Assembly (NCBI GenBank): GCA_946480575.1
Contig: CAMLKF010000002.1
Location: forward strand, 1 to 64,000
Origin: an uncultured Nitrososphaera sp.
GTDB lineage: Archaea; Thermoproteota; Nitrososphaeria; Nitrososphaerales; Nitrososphaeraceae
Length of the DNA stretch: 64,000 bases
Direction: 5' to 3'
In this document: piece after piece, positions 7,580 through 15,838 of the stretch
Layout of the letters: each line of letters begins with the position of its first letter
How positions within the stretch are numbered: position 1 is the stretch's first letter
Program-made: the position numbers and the translations under genes
Notes under the pieces: model-generated
The model's input: only the letters and a program-made list of their open reading frames with translations
Told to the model about the DNA's origin: nothing
The model's database searches: none

Positions 7580-8017
7580 TCACTTGCTGCCCTGAATCTT
7601 TTTCACGTTTTCCGTAATATGCGTGATTATGACTGGCAGGGGGGTGCCGGGGCCAAAGTTGCCAGTGACGCCCTGCCTTTCTAGCTCTTTTCTATCGCCT
7701 TCCGGTATTATGCCGCCGCCGACAAGCAGTATGTCGCCTGCGCCCTTTTCCTTGAGAAGGCGCGCCACTTTGGGAAATAGCGTCAGGTGCGCGCCGTTTA
7801 GCAGGCTCATTGCAACGACGTCGACATCCTCGTCAATGGCCATGCTAGCGACCTGTTCAGGGGTGCAGAACAAGCCGGAATAAATGACTTCCATGCCGGC
7901 GTCGCGAAAAGCCCTGCATATCACCAGAGCTCCCCTGTCGTGGCCGTCCAAGCCAAGCTTGCTCACCAGTACGCGTATCGGTCTTTGCTTCTGCTCTTGT
8001 TGCTGCTGCGCCGACAT
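7580..8017 (-). CDS. Methylmalonyl-CoA mutase, small (B12-binding) subunit
   Basis: A 145-residue cobalamin-binding domain. LDGHDRG carries the DxHxxG base-on B12 motif; SLLNGAH and LLVGGGIIP form the rest of the Rossmann-like B12 fold. In archaea the mutase is split, with this subunit partnering a catalytic subunit (here 9580-11169). The enzyme interconverts methylmalonyl-CoA and succinyl-CoA in the 3HP/4HB cycle. The N-terminus is glutamine rich (QQQQEQKQ) and probably disordered. It is transcribed divergently from the MeaB/large-subunit genes with a membrane protein and a small helical protein in between. Confidence 0.93.
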   Translation of the reverse strand: MSAQQQQEQKQRPIRVLVSKLGLDGHDRGALVICRAFRDAGMEVIYSGLFCTPEQVASMAIDEDVDVVAMSLLNGAHLTLFPKVARLLKEKGAGDILLVGGGIIPEGDRKELERQGVTGNFGPGTPLPVIITHITENVKKIQGSK

Positions 8018-8099
8018 TATTACTGCCAGAAAGAGCGTGTTTCTACTTAAAATATTTATTCAATTCCGGAGCGACTAGTAAACATCAGCGTTTAGTGAG

Positions 8100-8351
8100 T
8101 TATACAGGCGACGACCTAGGCCTTTCCTGCCCCTGCTCCTTGCCCCTCATTCCCATCATGAGGCCAAGCACGCCCATCGCCGTGGCTATAAAAAAGAAGC
8201 CTATGATGCCAGTCTCGTATCTGTCATAGCTAGCGCTCTCGATAGACCCAAACGGAGCCAGAACAACAACTTCTCCAAGCGTGCTGACCAAGTCCCACAT
8301 GGGATGATGATATACTAGCTCTGGCATTACAAAAGGGTGTGCTGTAGGCAT
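8100..8351 (-). CDS. Small membrane protein, hypothetical
   Basis: About 83 residues from the ATG at 8351; an in-frame GTG lies upstream at 8381. One confident membrane helix near the C-terminus (GIIGFFFIATAMGVLGLMMGM) is followed by a charged cytoplasmic tail (RGKEQGQERPRSS). A weaker hydrophobic stretch lies before it. It sits between the two mutase subunit loci without an obvious link to them. Family not recognised. Confidence 0.55.
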   Translation of the reverse strand: MPTAHPFVMPELVYHHPMWDLVSTLGEVVVLAPFGSIESASYDRYETGIIGFFFIATAMGVLGLMMGMRGKEQGQERPRSSPV

Positions 8352-8417
8352 AGAGAGAGATATGTGTGTAACAAAGCGCACTAAGTCATAAATACAAAAT
8401 CAGTTATAGTATTGTGC

Positions 8418-8600
8418 ATGGCTACCTCGTCGTCATCGTCATCATCATCAGAAGTTGAAGAAATTCAGGCAATGTCGGTGAGGGAGCAAGTCAGCCTGTA
8501 CAGGCAGCTGAGGGAGCAGCTCGTCCAAGAAGTTGAAAGGTACAGGCGCGAAGGGAAGGACAGGCTTGCCGACATCATTTCAGAGTCGCTCAAGGAATAG
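8418..8600 (+). CDS. Small helical protein upstream of meaB
   Basis: Sixty residues from ATG at 8418. A serine run (SSSSSSSS, encoded by TCG/TCA repeats) is followed by one amphipathic helix (REQVSLYRQLREQLVQEVERYRREGK). It lies 46 nt upstream of the MeaB GTPase gene on the same strand and may be cotranscribed. A protein-interaction helix is the only reasonable guess; no family is recognised. Confidence 0.6.
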   Translation: MATSSSSSSSSEVEEIQAMSVREQVSLYRQLREQLVQEVERYRREGKDRLADIISESLKE

Positions 8601-8646
8601 AGACAAGAATTCGTTAATATTGCACGCTGCATAAACCTGTTGCGTA

Positions 8647-9573
8647 ATGCTCCCCATAGTAAAGGGTCTGCTGGCAGGCGAGCGGCGCGCCCTTGCAAGG
8701 GCCATCTCCGTCATTGACAACGACTACCTCGAGTCCCATGAGATAATACGCGAGATTTTCAGCAAAACAGGCAAGGCAAGGACGGTCGGCTTTACCGGCT
8801 CCGGCGGCGCAGGCAAGAGCTCACTAATAGGGAGGCTCATACCTGAGTGCCAGGCTCTCGGCTACAAAGTAGCTGTCCTTGCGGTTGACCCCACAAGCTC
8901 GATAACGGGAGGCGCGATACTCGGCGACAGAGTGAGGATGCAGGGCAACCTTGACGACAAAAAGGTGTTCATGAGGAGCATGGCGTCGAGGGGCGCAGTA
9001 GGCGGCGTGTCCAAGTCGCTCCGCAACGCGATAAGGATCCTTGACGCAGCCGGCTACGACCTTGTGCTGGTCGAAAGCGTAGGCGCCGGCCAGCTCGAAG
9101 TAGAAATATCCCGGGTTGTCAACATCACTGTCGTGCTTTTCACGCCCCATACCGGCGACAACGTGCAGGCAGTAAAAGCTGGTCTTACAGAGATAGGCGA
9201 TATGTATGTAGTCAACAAGTCCGACATTGAAGGTTCGACTGCATTGTACAATACCATAGTCGACCTTATCGGCAACACTGAGCGCAGGCCGGCCGTGCTC
9301 AAGACCTCCGCCAAGACCGGCAGGGGCGTCAGGGAACTAGCGCAGAATATTGATAAATTACTAAAGGAAAAAAGCATTAATTATAAAGAACGCGAGAGAA
9401 GGATGCTGGAGGACGAATTGAAGGACATGGTCTTAAATATAGTCGAGAAAAAGGTTGTGTCGATGCTCGCAGGAGACAAAAAGTATTCAGAGTTTATCGA
9501 TAAACTGTTGAAAAAGGAGATAGACCCGTACGTGGCCGCAGAGCAGCTTGCCTCCGGCCTCATCAACAAGTAG
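8647..9573 (+). CDS. meaB: Methylmalonyl-CoA mutase-associated GTPase MeaB/ArgK family
   Basis: A 308-residue G3E-family GTPase that protects and reloads the B12 mutase. The P-loop is GSGGAGKSS (about residue 51), with AVDPTSSITGGAILGD as the second conserved block. LVESVGAGQLE is the switch region and NKSD (about residue 193) the base-specificity motif. The C-terminal helical dimerisation arm is present. It is followed after 6 nt by the mutase large subunit, so the chaperone and its client are in one operon. Confidence 0.93.
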   Translation: MLPIVKGLLAGERRALARAISVIDNDYLESHEIIREIFSKTGKARTVGFTGSGGAGKSSLIGRLIPECQALGYKVAVLAVDPTSSITGGAILGDRVRMQGNLDDKKVFMRSMASRGAVGGVSKSLRNAIRILDAAGYDLVLVESVGAGQLEVEISRVVNITVVLFTPHTGDNVQAVKAGLTEIGDMYVVNKSDIEGSTALYNTIVDLIGNTERRPAVLKTSAKTGRGVRELAQNIDKLLKEKSINYKERERRMLEDELKDMVLNIVEKKVVSMLAGDKKYSEFIDKLLKKEIDPYVAAEQLASGLINK

Positions 9574-9579
9574 GCGATT

Positions 9580-11169
9580 ATGATGGGGACTGCTGAAACC
9601 TTCAAGACTGATTCCGGGATACCGGTCAAGCGCGTCTACAGCAGGAAGAACCTGAAGAAATCAATTGGCCGGAACGAAGTCCCCGGCAAGTACCCGTACA
9701 CCCGCGGCCTCTACCCAGACATGTACCGTGAGCGGGTCTGGACGATGCGCCAATACAGCGGTTTTGGCAGCGCAGAAGAAACCAACAAACGCTTCAAGTT
9801 CCTGCTCGAGCATGGCCAGACCGGATTATCATTGGCGTTTGATCTTCCTACCCAGACTGGCAGGGACTCGGATGACCTGCAGTCGGAAGGCGAGGTAGGC
9901 AGGACAGGCGTTGCCATCAGCTCGATAAAGGACATGATGACCTGCTTTGACGGAATCCCGCTTGACAAGGTTAGCACCTCGATGACCATCAATTCGACTG
10001 CCTCCACGCTTTTGTCGCTTTACATCACTGTTGGTGAGTCGCAGGGAGTGTCGCCCGATCAGCTCAGGGGCACGACCCAGAACGATATCCTGAAGGAATA
10101 CATCGCCCGCAATACCTACATCTACCCGCCCAAGCCGTCGATGCGGATCATCGGCGACATGATCGAATATTGTTCAAAGAAGGTGCCCCAGTGGTACCCG
10201 ATCAGCATTTCAGGATACCATATGCGCGAGGCTGGCTGCAATGCTGTGCAGGAGCTGGCGTTCACGTTTGCAAACGCGATTGAATACATCGAGACTTGCA
10301 CTGCAAGAGGCCTGAAGGTCGACGACTTTGCGCCCCGGCTTTCATTCTTTTTCTGCTGTACAATGGAATTCTTTGAAGAGGTAGCCAAGTTCCGCGCTGC
10401 CCGGCGAATCTACGCCAAGATAATGAAGGAGCGCTTCCACGCAAGGAACCCCAAGTCGATGCATCTGCGCTTCCACGTGCAGACGAGCGGTGAGTCGCTT
10501 ACCGCCCAGCAGGTGGACAACAACATCGTCAGGGTGACCACAGAAGCGCTTGCTGCGGTGCTTGGCGGGTGCCAGTCGCTCCACACCAATTCAAGAGACG
10601 AGGCCCTTGCGCTTCCGACTGAAGAATCAGTCAAGGTGGCGCTTAGGACCCAGCAGATAATTTCAAGCGAAACGGGCGCGATAAAGACTGTTGACCCAAT
10701 GGCCGGCTCATACTACGTCGAATACCTTACGAGCAAGATAGAGGACGAAGTGAATAAGTATCTGAAAAAGATAGACAGGCTGGGCGGCGCCATGGTCGCC
10801 GTTGAAAAGGGATTCTTCCAAGAAGAGATCCGCAACAACGCCTACCAGCTGAAAAAGGAGATAGACGAGAACAAGCGCGTGATTGTCGGCGTTAACAAGT
10901 ACCAGGACGCGCACGACATCGAGCCCAAGCTCAACAGGATAGACTCTGCGATAGAGCAGAGGCAGGTCGCAAAGCTCAAGGAGTTAAAGAGCACCCGCGA
11001 CAAAACAAAGGTAGATCAGGCTTTGTCGCAGCTGCAGAGGACGGCCGAAAAGGAGGAGAACCTGATGCCCCACATCATAAACGCAGTCAAGAGCTACAGC
11101 ACGCTGGGCGAGATAAGCGGCACATTGCGTACCGTCTTTGGGCGGTATGAACCAAGGATATCGTTCTAG
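9580..11169 (+). CDS. Methylmalonyl-CoA mutase, large (catalytic) subunit
   Basis: A 529-residue TIM-barrel subunit. Diagnostic blocks are YTRGLYPDMYRERVWTMRQY near the start (substrate and B12 contacts), FDLPTQTGRDSD, STSMTINSTA, ISGYHMREAG, and the late SLHTNSRDEALALPTE. No fused B12 domain is present; that is the separate 7580-8017 protein. Together they convert (R)-methylmalonyl-CoA to succinyl-CoA in the thaumarchaeal 3HP/4HB cycle. The gene begins 6 nt after meaB. The epimerase lies 1 kb downstream on the same strand. Confidence 0.95.
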   Translation: MMGTAETFKTDSGIPVKRVYSRKNLKKSIGRNEVPGKYPYTRGLYPDMYRERVWTMRQYSGFGSAEETNKRFKFLLEHGQTGLSLAFDLPTQTGRDSDDLQSEGEVGRTGVAISSIKDMMTCFDGIPLDKVSTSMTINSTASTLLSLYITVGESQGVSPDQLRGTTQNDILKEYIARNTYIYPPKPSMRIIGDMIEYCSKKVPQWYPISISGYHMREAGCNAVQELAFTFANAIEYIETCTARGLKVDDFAPRLSFFFCCTMEFFEEVAKFRAARRIYAKIMKERFHARNPKSMHLRFHVQTSGESLTAQQVDNNIVRVTTEALAAVLGGCQSLHTNSRDEALALPTEESVKVALRTQQIISSETGAIKTVDPMAGSYYVEYLTSKIEDEVNKYLKKIDRLGGAMVAVEKGFFQEEIRNNAYQLKKEIDENKRVIVGVNKYQDAHDIEPKLNRIDSAIEQRQVAKLKELKSTRDKTKVDQALSQLQRTAEKEENLMPHIINAVKSYSTLGEISGTLRTVFGRYEPRISF

Positions 11170-11317
11170 CATAGAGGATGCAAAGAGAAAGTGGGCAGAC
11201 CTAGTCCAGCCGAATAATCTTTTTTCTTTTAAGTAATATGTGGCAAATAGTGATTATACCTTGTAGTGTATGTCATTCTTTAGCCATAACTTTCCTTAAG
11301 TACCATGTGTCTCCATT

Positions 11318-11539
11318 ATGTTCTTTACATATGTGGTATCTGGAATAGAAGCAACTCAAAAGGGCCCCAGCAAGGCGTGGTATCTATTGCCAATATTCAT
11401 CAGAATTATTGGAGGACTGATTATGTATTTTGCCCTAACAAATAGAGATGCTAAAATGGCAAAGAAGAGATTGTTGCTCAGCATTCTCTTGCTCATAGCA
11501 GAGATTGCAATTTCAATGGCTATCGCATTTTTTGGATAG
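11318..11539 (+). CDS. Small two-helix membrane protein
   Basis: Seventy-three residues from ATG. Two hydrophobic helices (WYLLPIFIRIIGGLIMYFAL and LLLSILLLIAEIAISMAIAF) are joined by a basic loop (TNRDAKMAKKR), an orientation with the loop inside. This is the size and plan of many small thaumarchaeal membrane proteins. The region is richer in A and T than the mutase operon before it. Confidence 0.55.
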   Translation: MFFTYVVSGIEATQKGPSKAWYLLPIFIRIIGGLIMYFALTNRDAKMAKKRLLLSILLLIAEIAISMAIAFFG

Positions 11540-11546
11540 AGTCATA

Positions 11547-11702
11547 GTGAAATACCACATTATTAGAGGAGATATCGATAATTGGAGAATAGATATATAC
11601 GGACGTCATAATCGTCGTCAGCAAATCCTTACAATTATTGGCTTAACCATGATCATTTTTGGTGCCACATCTATGTTGTTATGGCTATGGTATTTCTTCT
11701 GA
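11547..11702 (+). CDS. Small single-helix membrane protein
   Basis: A 51-residue frame from a GTG start 7 nt after the previous gene. A basic N-terminal half (RGDIDNWRIDIYGRHNRRQQ) precedes one membrane helix (ILTIIGLTMIIFGATSMLLWLWYF). Possibly translated together with the gene before it. No family recognised. Confidence 0.4.
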   Translation: MKYHIIRGDIDNWRIDIYGRHNRRQQILTIIGLTMIIFGATSMLLWLWYFF

Positions 11703-12047
11703 ATCTTGAACTATCTATCGATTACCAGTGCCCCATTCTTGACAAGCTAGGCGACTTGTCCCAAGGCGAATTGGTCATAATGGCAATAGCCGGTGACATT
11801 ATTGTTGGCATAGTAGGTGCAATTGGCATCATATTTGGATTTGGTATTCTTAAGATGCAGAGGTGGGCATGGATGGCCAATGTTATTTACAACATTATTT
11901 TCACACTACTGAGTGTAGATGCATTTGCAGAAAATTGCAGTACTCCCAGATTCATATCTCGCTATAGTGAGCGCGATCCTGCTTATTCTCTTGTTTATGC
12001 CAACTACCTGCGTACATCTTAGACAGGCACAAATACCACAAAGATGA
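11681..12047 (+). pseudogene. Multi-helix membrane protein with a frameshift
   Basis: The first frame encodes GELVIMAIAGDIIVGIVGAIGIIFGFGILK, then QRWAWMANVIYNIIFTLLSVDAFAEN. At about 11930, in an A-rich run, the protein-like sequence continues in another frame as LPDSYLAIVSAILLILLFMPTT to a TGA at 12045-12047. The joined product would have four membrane helices with the strongly hydrophobic last one in the shifted frame. The break suggests a recently inactivated gene, or a sequencing error at the A run. Confidence 0.5.
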
Positions 12048-12169
12048 CCGTCGGTTCTATAATCTGTCATCATCGGTTTCCACAATCGGAAAATCAGTTG
12101 CTTTCCCACCATAGCTCAGAAAGTTGACAGTAGGTTAAATAAACTGTCAATAGCTTATAAAGATCCGAA

Positions 12170-12583
12170 ATGAGAGTCGACCATATAGCTATAGCGGTTA
12201 ACAATGTGGAGGAGGCGCTGAAGAATTACCAAAAGATACTGAACGTCGATGAGCTGGAAATAGAGGAAGTGCCAAACGAAAAGGTCAGAGTGGCAATGCT
12301 CATGCTCGAAGACACGAGGATAGAGCTGATGGAGCCGACGTCCTCTGACAGCCCAATATCCAAGTTTCTGCAGGAGCGCGGCGAGGGCATACACCACATT
12401 GCCATCACGGCAGACGACATTGAAAAGGACGTTGCAAGGGCCTCCGCAAACGGCATGAGGATGCTCGGCAGCCTGCGCACGGGCTCGTATGGGCGCAGGA
12501 TAACGTTCATTCACCCCAAGTCGCTCAACGGTGTGCTCACAGAATTCTGCGAGGCGCCGCTAGAGAACGGCAAAGAAGAATAA
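12170..12583 (+). CDS. mce: Methylmalonyl-CoA epimerase
   Basis: A 137-residue vicinal-oxygen-chelate protein that interconverts the (S) and (R) forms of methylmalonyl-CoA, feeding the mutase. It starts VDHIAIAVNN with the first metal histidine; GIHHIAI holds the central histidine and TEFCEAP the last glutamate. The length is normal. It precedes the asparagine-synthetase-like gene by 20 nt and lies 1 kb after the mutase large subunit. Confidence 0.92.
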   Translation: MRVDHIAIAVNNVEEALKNYQKILNVDELEIEEVPNEKVRVAMLMLEDTRIELMEPTSSDSPISKFLQERGEGIHHIAITADDIEKDVARASANGMRMLGSLRTGSYGRRITFIHPKSLNGVLTEFCEAPLENGKEE

Positions 12584-12603
12584 CCATTCAGCCTGATTTT
12601 GTA

Positions 12604-13599
12604 TTGTTGTCATTGTTGAATGACGATTGCGTGCGGCTCGCCAGGCTGCTGGCAGAAAGCGTGGAGCGAAACCGCGCAGACGCGCTGTTGTTGTCAGGCG
12701 GGCTTGACAGCAGCATACTGGCAAGCATATTGCAGCCGCAGTATTCGGTGGCAGCCGGCTATGGCGCAGACGCGCCAGATCTTGAATATGCAAGGCAGGT
12801 TGCAAAGAAATACAGCAAGAGGCACGTCGAGGTCGTCTTTGCGCACGACAGGATGATAGAGCTAATCGAGGCTGTCGTGCAGGTTTTCAAGACGTTTGAC
12901 CCGATAGAGATCAGGAATTCGGCAGTGGCCTTGGCAGGGATAGAGCAGGCAAAAAGCGACGGCCAGCGCAGGATAATGACGGGCGACGGAGGCGACGAGC
13001 TATTCGCCGGCTACAACTACCTTGCGCGCTATTACTCTGACCCACAAAGGCTGGATTTAGAACTGCGCAGGCTATGGCAGATCATGCACTTTTCTTCGAA
13101 AAAGTTGGGAGAGCATGTTAGCGTGGACGTAAAGACGCCCTTTCTCAATGGCGAGTTTATGTCGTTTGCCAAGTCACTGGGTGTTGACAAAAAGGTAGGC
13201 GAGCATGCGGGGCAAAAGTGGGGCAAGTTCATACTTAGGCGGTGCTTTGAGTCCGAGCTTGGCAGCGAAATAGTGTGGAGGAAAAAGCTTGCTCAAGAGC
13301 AGGGGGCGGCCACCGGCAGGTTCCAGAATTATATCGACGAAATGATAGACGACCTGACTTTTGCGAACAAAGCAAGAATAGCGCGCGAGCAGGACGGGGT
13401 CAGGCTGAGGAGCAAGGAGCACCTCCACTATTACGCCGTGTTCAGGAGCTACTTCCCGCCCCCAAGAGAAGAACAAGATTGCGAGTCGCGCTGCCCCCAA
13501 TGCCTTGCCTGCTTCAACAATTTTTCCGTTGGCAGCAGCAGCAGCAGGTTTTGCAGGACGTGCGGGGCGTTCCCCGTGACGCCAATCAAATCACTTTGA
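12604..13599 (+). CDS. Asparagine-synthetase-like amidotransferase domain with C-terminal zinc ribbon
   Basis: A 331-residue protein containing only the ATP-pyrophosphatase half of asparagine synthetase B. The PP-loop is LLSGGLDSS (about residue 30), and the signature GDGGDELFAGYNYL lies at about 128. The N-terminal glutaminase domain is absent. The C-terminus carries CPQC-x2-C followed by CRTCG, a probable zinc ribbon. It could use free ammonia, which is fitting for an ammonia oxidiser, or modify another substrate through an adenylated intermediate. The start is a TTG; several TTG codons are clustered there. The last 9 nt overlap the convergent YHS miniprotein gene. Confidence 0.78.
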   Translation: MLSLLNDDCVRLARLLAESVERNRADALLLSGGLDSSILASILQPQYSVAAGYGADAPDLEYARQVAKKYSKRHVEVVFAHDRMIELIEAVVQVFKTFDPIEIRNSAVALAGIEQAKSDGQRRIMTGDGGDELFAGYNYLARYYSDPQRLDLELRRLWQIMHFSSKKLGEHVSVDVKTPFLNGEFMSFAKSLGVDKKVGEHAGQKWGKFILRRCFESELGSEIVWRKKLAQEQGAATGRFQNYIDEMIDDLTFANKARIAREQDGVRLRSKEHLHYYAVFRSYFPPPREEQDCESRCPQCLACFNNFSVGSSSSRFCRTCGAFPVTPIKSL

Positions 13600-13734
13600 A
13601 TACTTGCCTGGCTTTTTCATAAAGATGCGCTTGCAACCTTCGCAGCAAAAGAAGTAGGTCTTCTCGTGGTACTCGTGGCTGACAGCAAGCTCTTGATCCA
13701 TTTCAATCCCGCACACAGGATCTACTATAGGCAT
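13591..13734 (-). CDS. YHS-domain miniprotein (metal-binding)
   Basis: A 47-residue protein from ATG at 13734. It consists of one YHS domain: DPVCGIEMDQELA, then the YHEKTYFFCCEGCKRIF segment with the F-x-C-x2-C-type motif, ending KKPGKYSK. YHS domains bind copper or other metal ions and often occur free-standing or in P-type ATPases and monooxygenase-linked proteins. It overlaps the end of the convergent asparagine-synthetase-like gene by 9 nt. A role in copper handling is plausible given the copper demand of this organism, but is inferred. Confidence 0.8.
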   Translation of the reverse strand: MPIVDPVCGIEMDQELAVSHEYHEKTYFFCCEGCKRIFMKKPGKYSK

Positions 13735-13926
13735 AACAATCAGCATTCAACATAGAAAATAGGTATGTATTTATTTCTTGCCTAATGATGATAAGGAACA
13801 ACTGTCTGATCAGTTATACTTATTAGGCAAGCGTCATTTTCTACAATATTTGTCACGCAAAGAAGGATCTACAGTGGACAATGTTGGGATGGCGGCAGCA
13901 GCAGCAATAAAGGCGACTCGACCGTC

Positions 13927-14022
13927 ATGAAGGTCGAAAACGTGGTCAAGGTGTTCGAGTCTGCTGCAGGCAGGGTCGTGGCGCTTCGCGGTATAAACCT
14001 GTGGGGGTCAAAATTGTTTTGA
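13927..14022 (+). pseudogene. ABC transporter ATPase, N-terminal fragment only
   Basis: The frame begins MKVENVVKVFESAAGRVVALRGINL, which is the canonical first strand pair of an ABC ATPase ahead of the Walker A loop (compare MxxxNVxKxF ... ALRGINL). After about base 14000 the similarity stops abruptly, the frame ends at a TGA, and the DNA becomes AT-rich and unlike the core. The rest of the ATPase is missing from the window. This marks a deletion or insertion breakpoint near 14000. Confidence 0.7.
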
Positions 14023-14288
14023 TGAATCATGTCGGATAACCACTATGCAAGCATGATGAACTATAGGATTCTATGTTGGATGCCCATGAGAGCGAGCTAT
14101 CATCATAAACCAATATGCATGCATAGTCAAAGTCAGCATAACAAAACACGCCTCTACAGATTTGGGCAAAAATCTATAGAACAATCCCCAGTTAACCTGT
14201 TAGCATATTATCTTCAGTATGTTTAAATAATGATATGCCTGCGGGAGGAGAAGAACAAGAAAAAACTACTATCGAACAACAATAAAAG

Positions 14289-14474
14289 ATGACAATGAAG
14301 AAGGTCATTACCTGCAAAATAACTGAAGAGGAGTTTCAGAAAACCATACTACCAACTATGTATGACTGCTATGATCTGGAGATTATAGATCGACAAATGG
14401 TATCGGCGTTTGTAAAGTTGTGCATTAACTTTTGGATTGGCCACTACAGGACAAGAAGCAACAGTTTGAAATGA
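14289..14474 (+). CDS. Hypothetical protein in AT-rich island
   Basis: Sixty-one codons from ATG (MTMKKVITCKITEEEFQKT...). It looks coding at the start, with an alternating helix pattern, but no family is recognisable. Immediately downstream a GGA repeat (about 14490-14515) opens overlapping frames, one of which yields a glycine run followed by a proline, threonine and valine rich stretch ending HRTTRS at about 14647. These may be remains of a longer low-complexity protein. Confidence 0.35.
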   Translation: MTMKKVITCKITEEEFQKTILPTMYDCYDLEIIDRQMVSAFVKLCINFWIGHYRTRSNSLK

Positions 14475-14648
14475 GCCAACAAGAGATAGAGCAGGAGGAG
14501 GAGGAGGAGGAGGAGAACAGACGACACAGCAGCCAACAACAGAAGAACCGCTGAGTCCTGATGTCACTGTTGTTGATTCTTCTCCTGGTCCTATTTCTGT
14601 TGTTCAGACACCGGCAGAGATTCCAGTACATCGAACAACGCGCTCATA

Positions 14649-14980
14649 ATGCAGATCAAGATACTCTCAGAATACTCCAAGGATATCGGCCGGGGCTACT
14701 GCGAGGTGTCTAGGGTCTTGGGTATCCATCACCAGTATGAAGGAAAGCCGTAAGCAACCTTGTACGAGTGACTGTAGAGGACAATGGAGATGTAGAAAGG
14801 TTCCGGCAGATGTACACAGAGGGCTTGGCGTCTTGTGGCTGGCGTGAATGTGAGAAGGCGTATAATGCTTACAAGAGAATGATTGAACAGAGATTTCGCA
14901 CAGACATACAAGGAGTAGCGATGCACAGACCTAATGAGTCTGGTTATATCTATCAAATATATACACTTCTGGCAAATTGA
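14649..14980 (+). pseudogene. Frameshifted hypothetical gene
   Basis: An ATG frame at 14649 reads MQIKILSEYSKDIGRG and on to HHQYEGK, then hits TAA at about 14751. The neighbouring frame continues smoothly as AVSNLVRVTVEDNGDVERF and on to a TGA at about 14980 (YIYQIYTLLAN). Joining the two frames at GK/AV gives one 110-residue protein, so a one-base slip is likely. I recognise no family. A listed GTG at 14768 would be an internal start. Confidence 0.4.
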
Positions 14981-15000
14981 TTGGAGATACCCTCTTTCTT

Positions 15001-15150
15001 TTATGATGCTACTAGGGACCTTATCATGAATTCCTCTAGCTCGTATTCTCGGTATCTCTGGTCTGATATGTCGTTTCTGCTATGTGCTTCCTTGTCTGAC
15101 TCGTGTCGGAATATCATGTTGTAGTTCTGGCACTGGTAGTAGATCTTCAA
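15001..15150 (-). CDS. Small hypothetical protein, degenerate zinc-finger-like
   Basis: From a TTG at 15150 the frame encodes 49 residues beginning MKIYYQCQNYNMIF, with RHESDKEAH after it, resembling a C2H2 finger that has lost one cysteine, and ending in a charged helix (YREYELEEFMIRS). It lies just downstream of amoC on the same strand and converges with the frameshifted gene. Coding status rests on composition only. Confidence 0.4.
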   Translation of the reverse strand: MKIYYQCQNYNMIFRHESDKEAHSRNDISDQRYREYELEEFMIRSLVAS

Positions 15151-15274
15151 CGATTGTGGTATAGCCAGAGGAGAACTTAACTTCCAGTATGTAGTGAAGG
15201 ATGAAAACAAAAAGAGAAAAAGGCGGGGGCGTCTGGCTGTTTTTTCAGACCAGACCGAGTCGAAATCCCGTTTT

Positions 15275-15838
15275 TTATGGGATGGACCTGCTGTACAGCT
15301 TGCCTTCCAGAGCGAGCTTGTACATCTCTGCCACGTATGGGTTCTTCGCCGGAGTTTCTGCACCCAGCTCCACCATCCTGGCGTACACCCTGACTACGTA
15401 GGCCAGGGCACCCATGAATGCCACGACGACACCCATGTTAAACATCCAGTGGTTAGGAACTGCAAAGATTTCTTCGACGAACCAGAAGTGCCACAGTTCA
15501 TTCACACCAATCGTGAACATGGTCGCCAGATAACCAAGGATGGTCAGCTTCAGACCGGTGTTCATCGAGTTGCCTGGTCCACGAAGTATCGGCACTTTTC
15601 TGTCATAGATGGCTACAAAACCCCAGCCCAAGGGCAGCGCCACAAAGTGGCTGTATAGCCACCAGTGAGCTGGCGTGAAGGCACTGTCTCTAATAGTTGT
15701 TTGGTGCAGCGAGCCGTCGACAAAGTTGTCGACCTCTACTGAGGCTGCGATTGAACCCAGCATGATGATCATGATGTAGATCTTCTTTAGTCTCTGGATT
15801 TCGACTTCCTTTGGTATCAGTGCTGGCATCTGAGCCAT
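15275..15838 (-). CDS. amoC: Archaeal ammonia monooxygenase subunit C
   Basis: A 187-residue integral membrane subunit of the copper-dependent ammonia monooxygenase, which oxidises ammonia to hydroxylamine at the cell membrane. It starts MAQMPALIPKEVEIQRLKKI, and shows THHQT-like and TPAHWWLYSHF blocks, GVNELWHFWFVEE and NHWMFNMGVV, with several membrane helices. The acidic residue and histidines in the ELWHFW/NHW region match the variable metal site of AmoC/PmoC. A TATA-like box 23-31 nt upstream suggests a leaderless mRNA. It stands alone, 7 kb from amoB and 15 kb from amoA. Confidence 0.96.
   Translation of the reverse strand: MAQMPALIPKEVEIQRLKKIYIMIIMLGSIAASVEVDNFVDGSLHQTTIRDSAFTPAHWWLYSHFVALPLGWGFVAIYDRKVPILRGPGNSMNTGLKLTILGYLATMFTIGVNELWHFWFVEEIFAVPNHWMFNMGVVVAFMGALAYVVRVYARMVELGAETPAKNPYVAEMYKLALEGKLYSRSIP

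Noticed and set aside
12155..12514. Antisense frames opposite the epimerase
   Set aside because: Shadows of the vicinal-oxygen-chelate gene, no independent support.
14768..14980. Separate gene from the GTG at 14768
   Set aside because: The protein-like sequence continues upstream in this frame and joins the ATG frame at 14649, so it is better read as one frameshifted gene.
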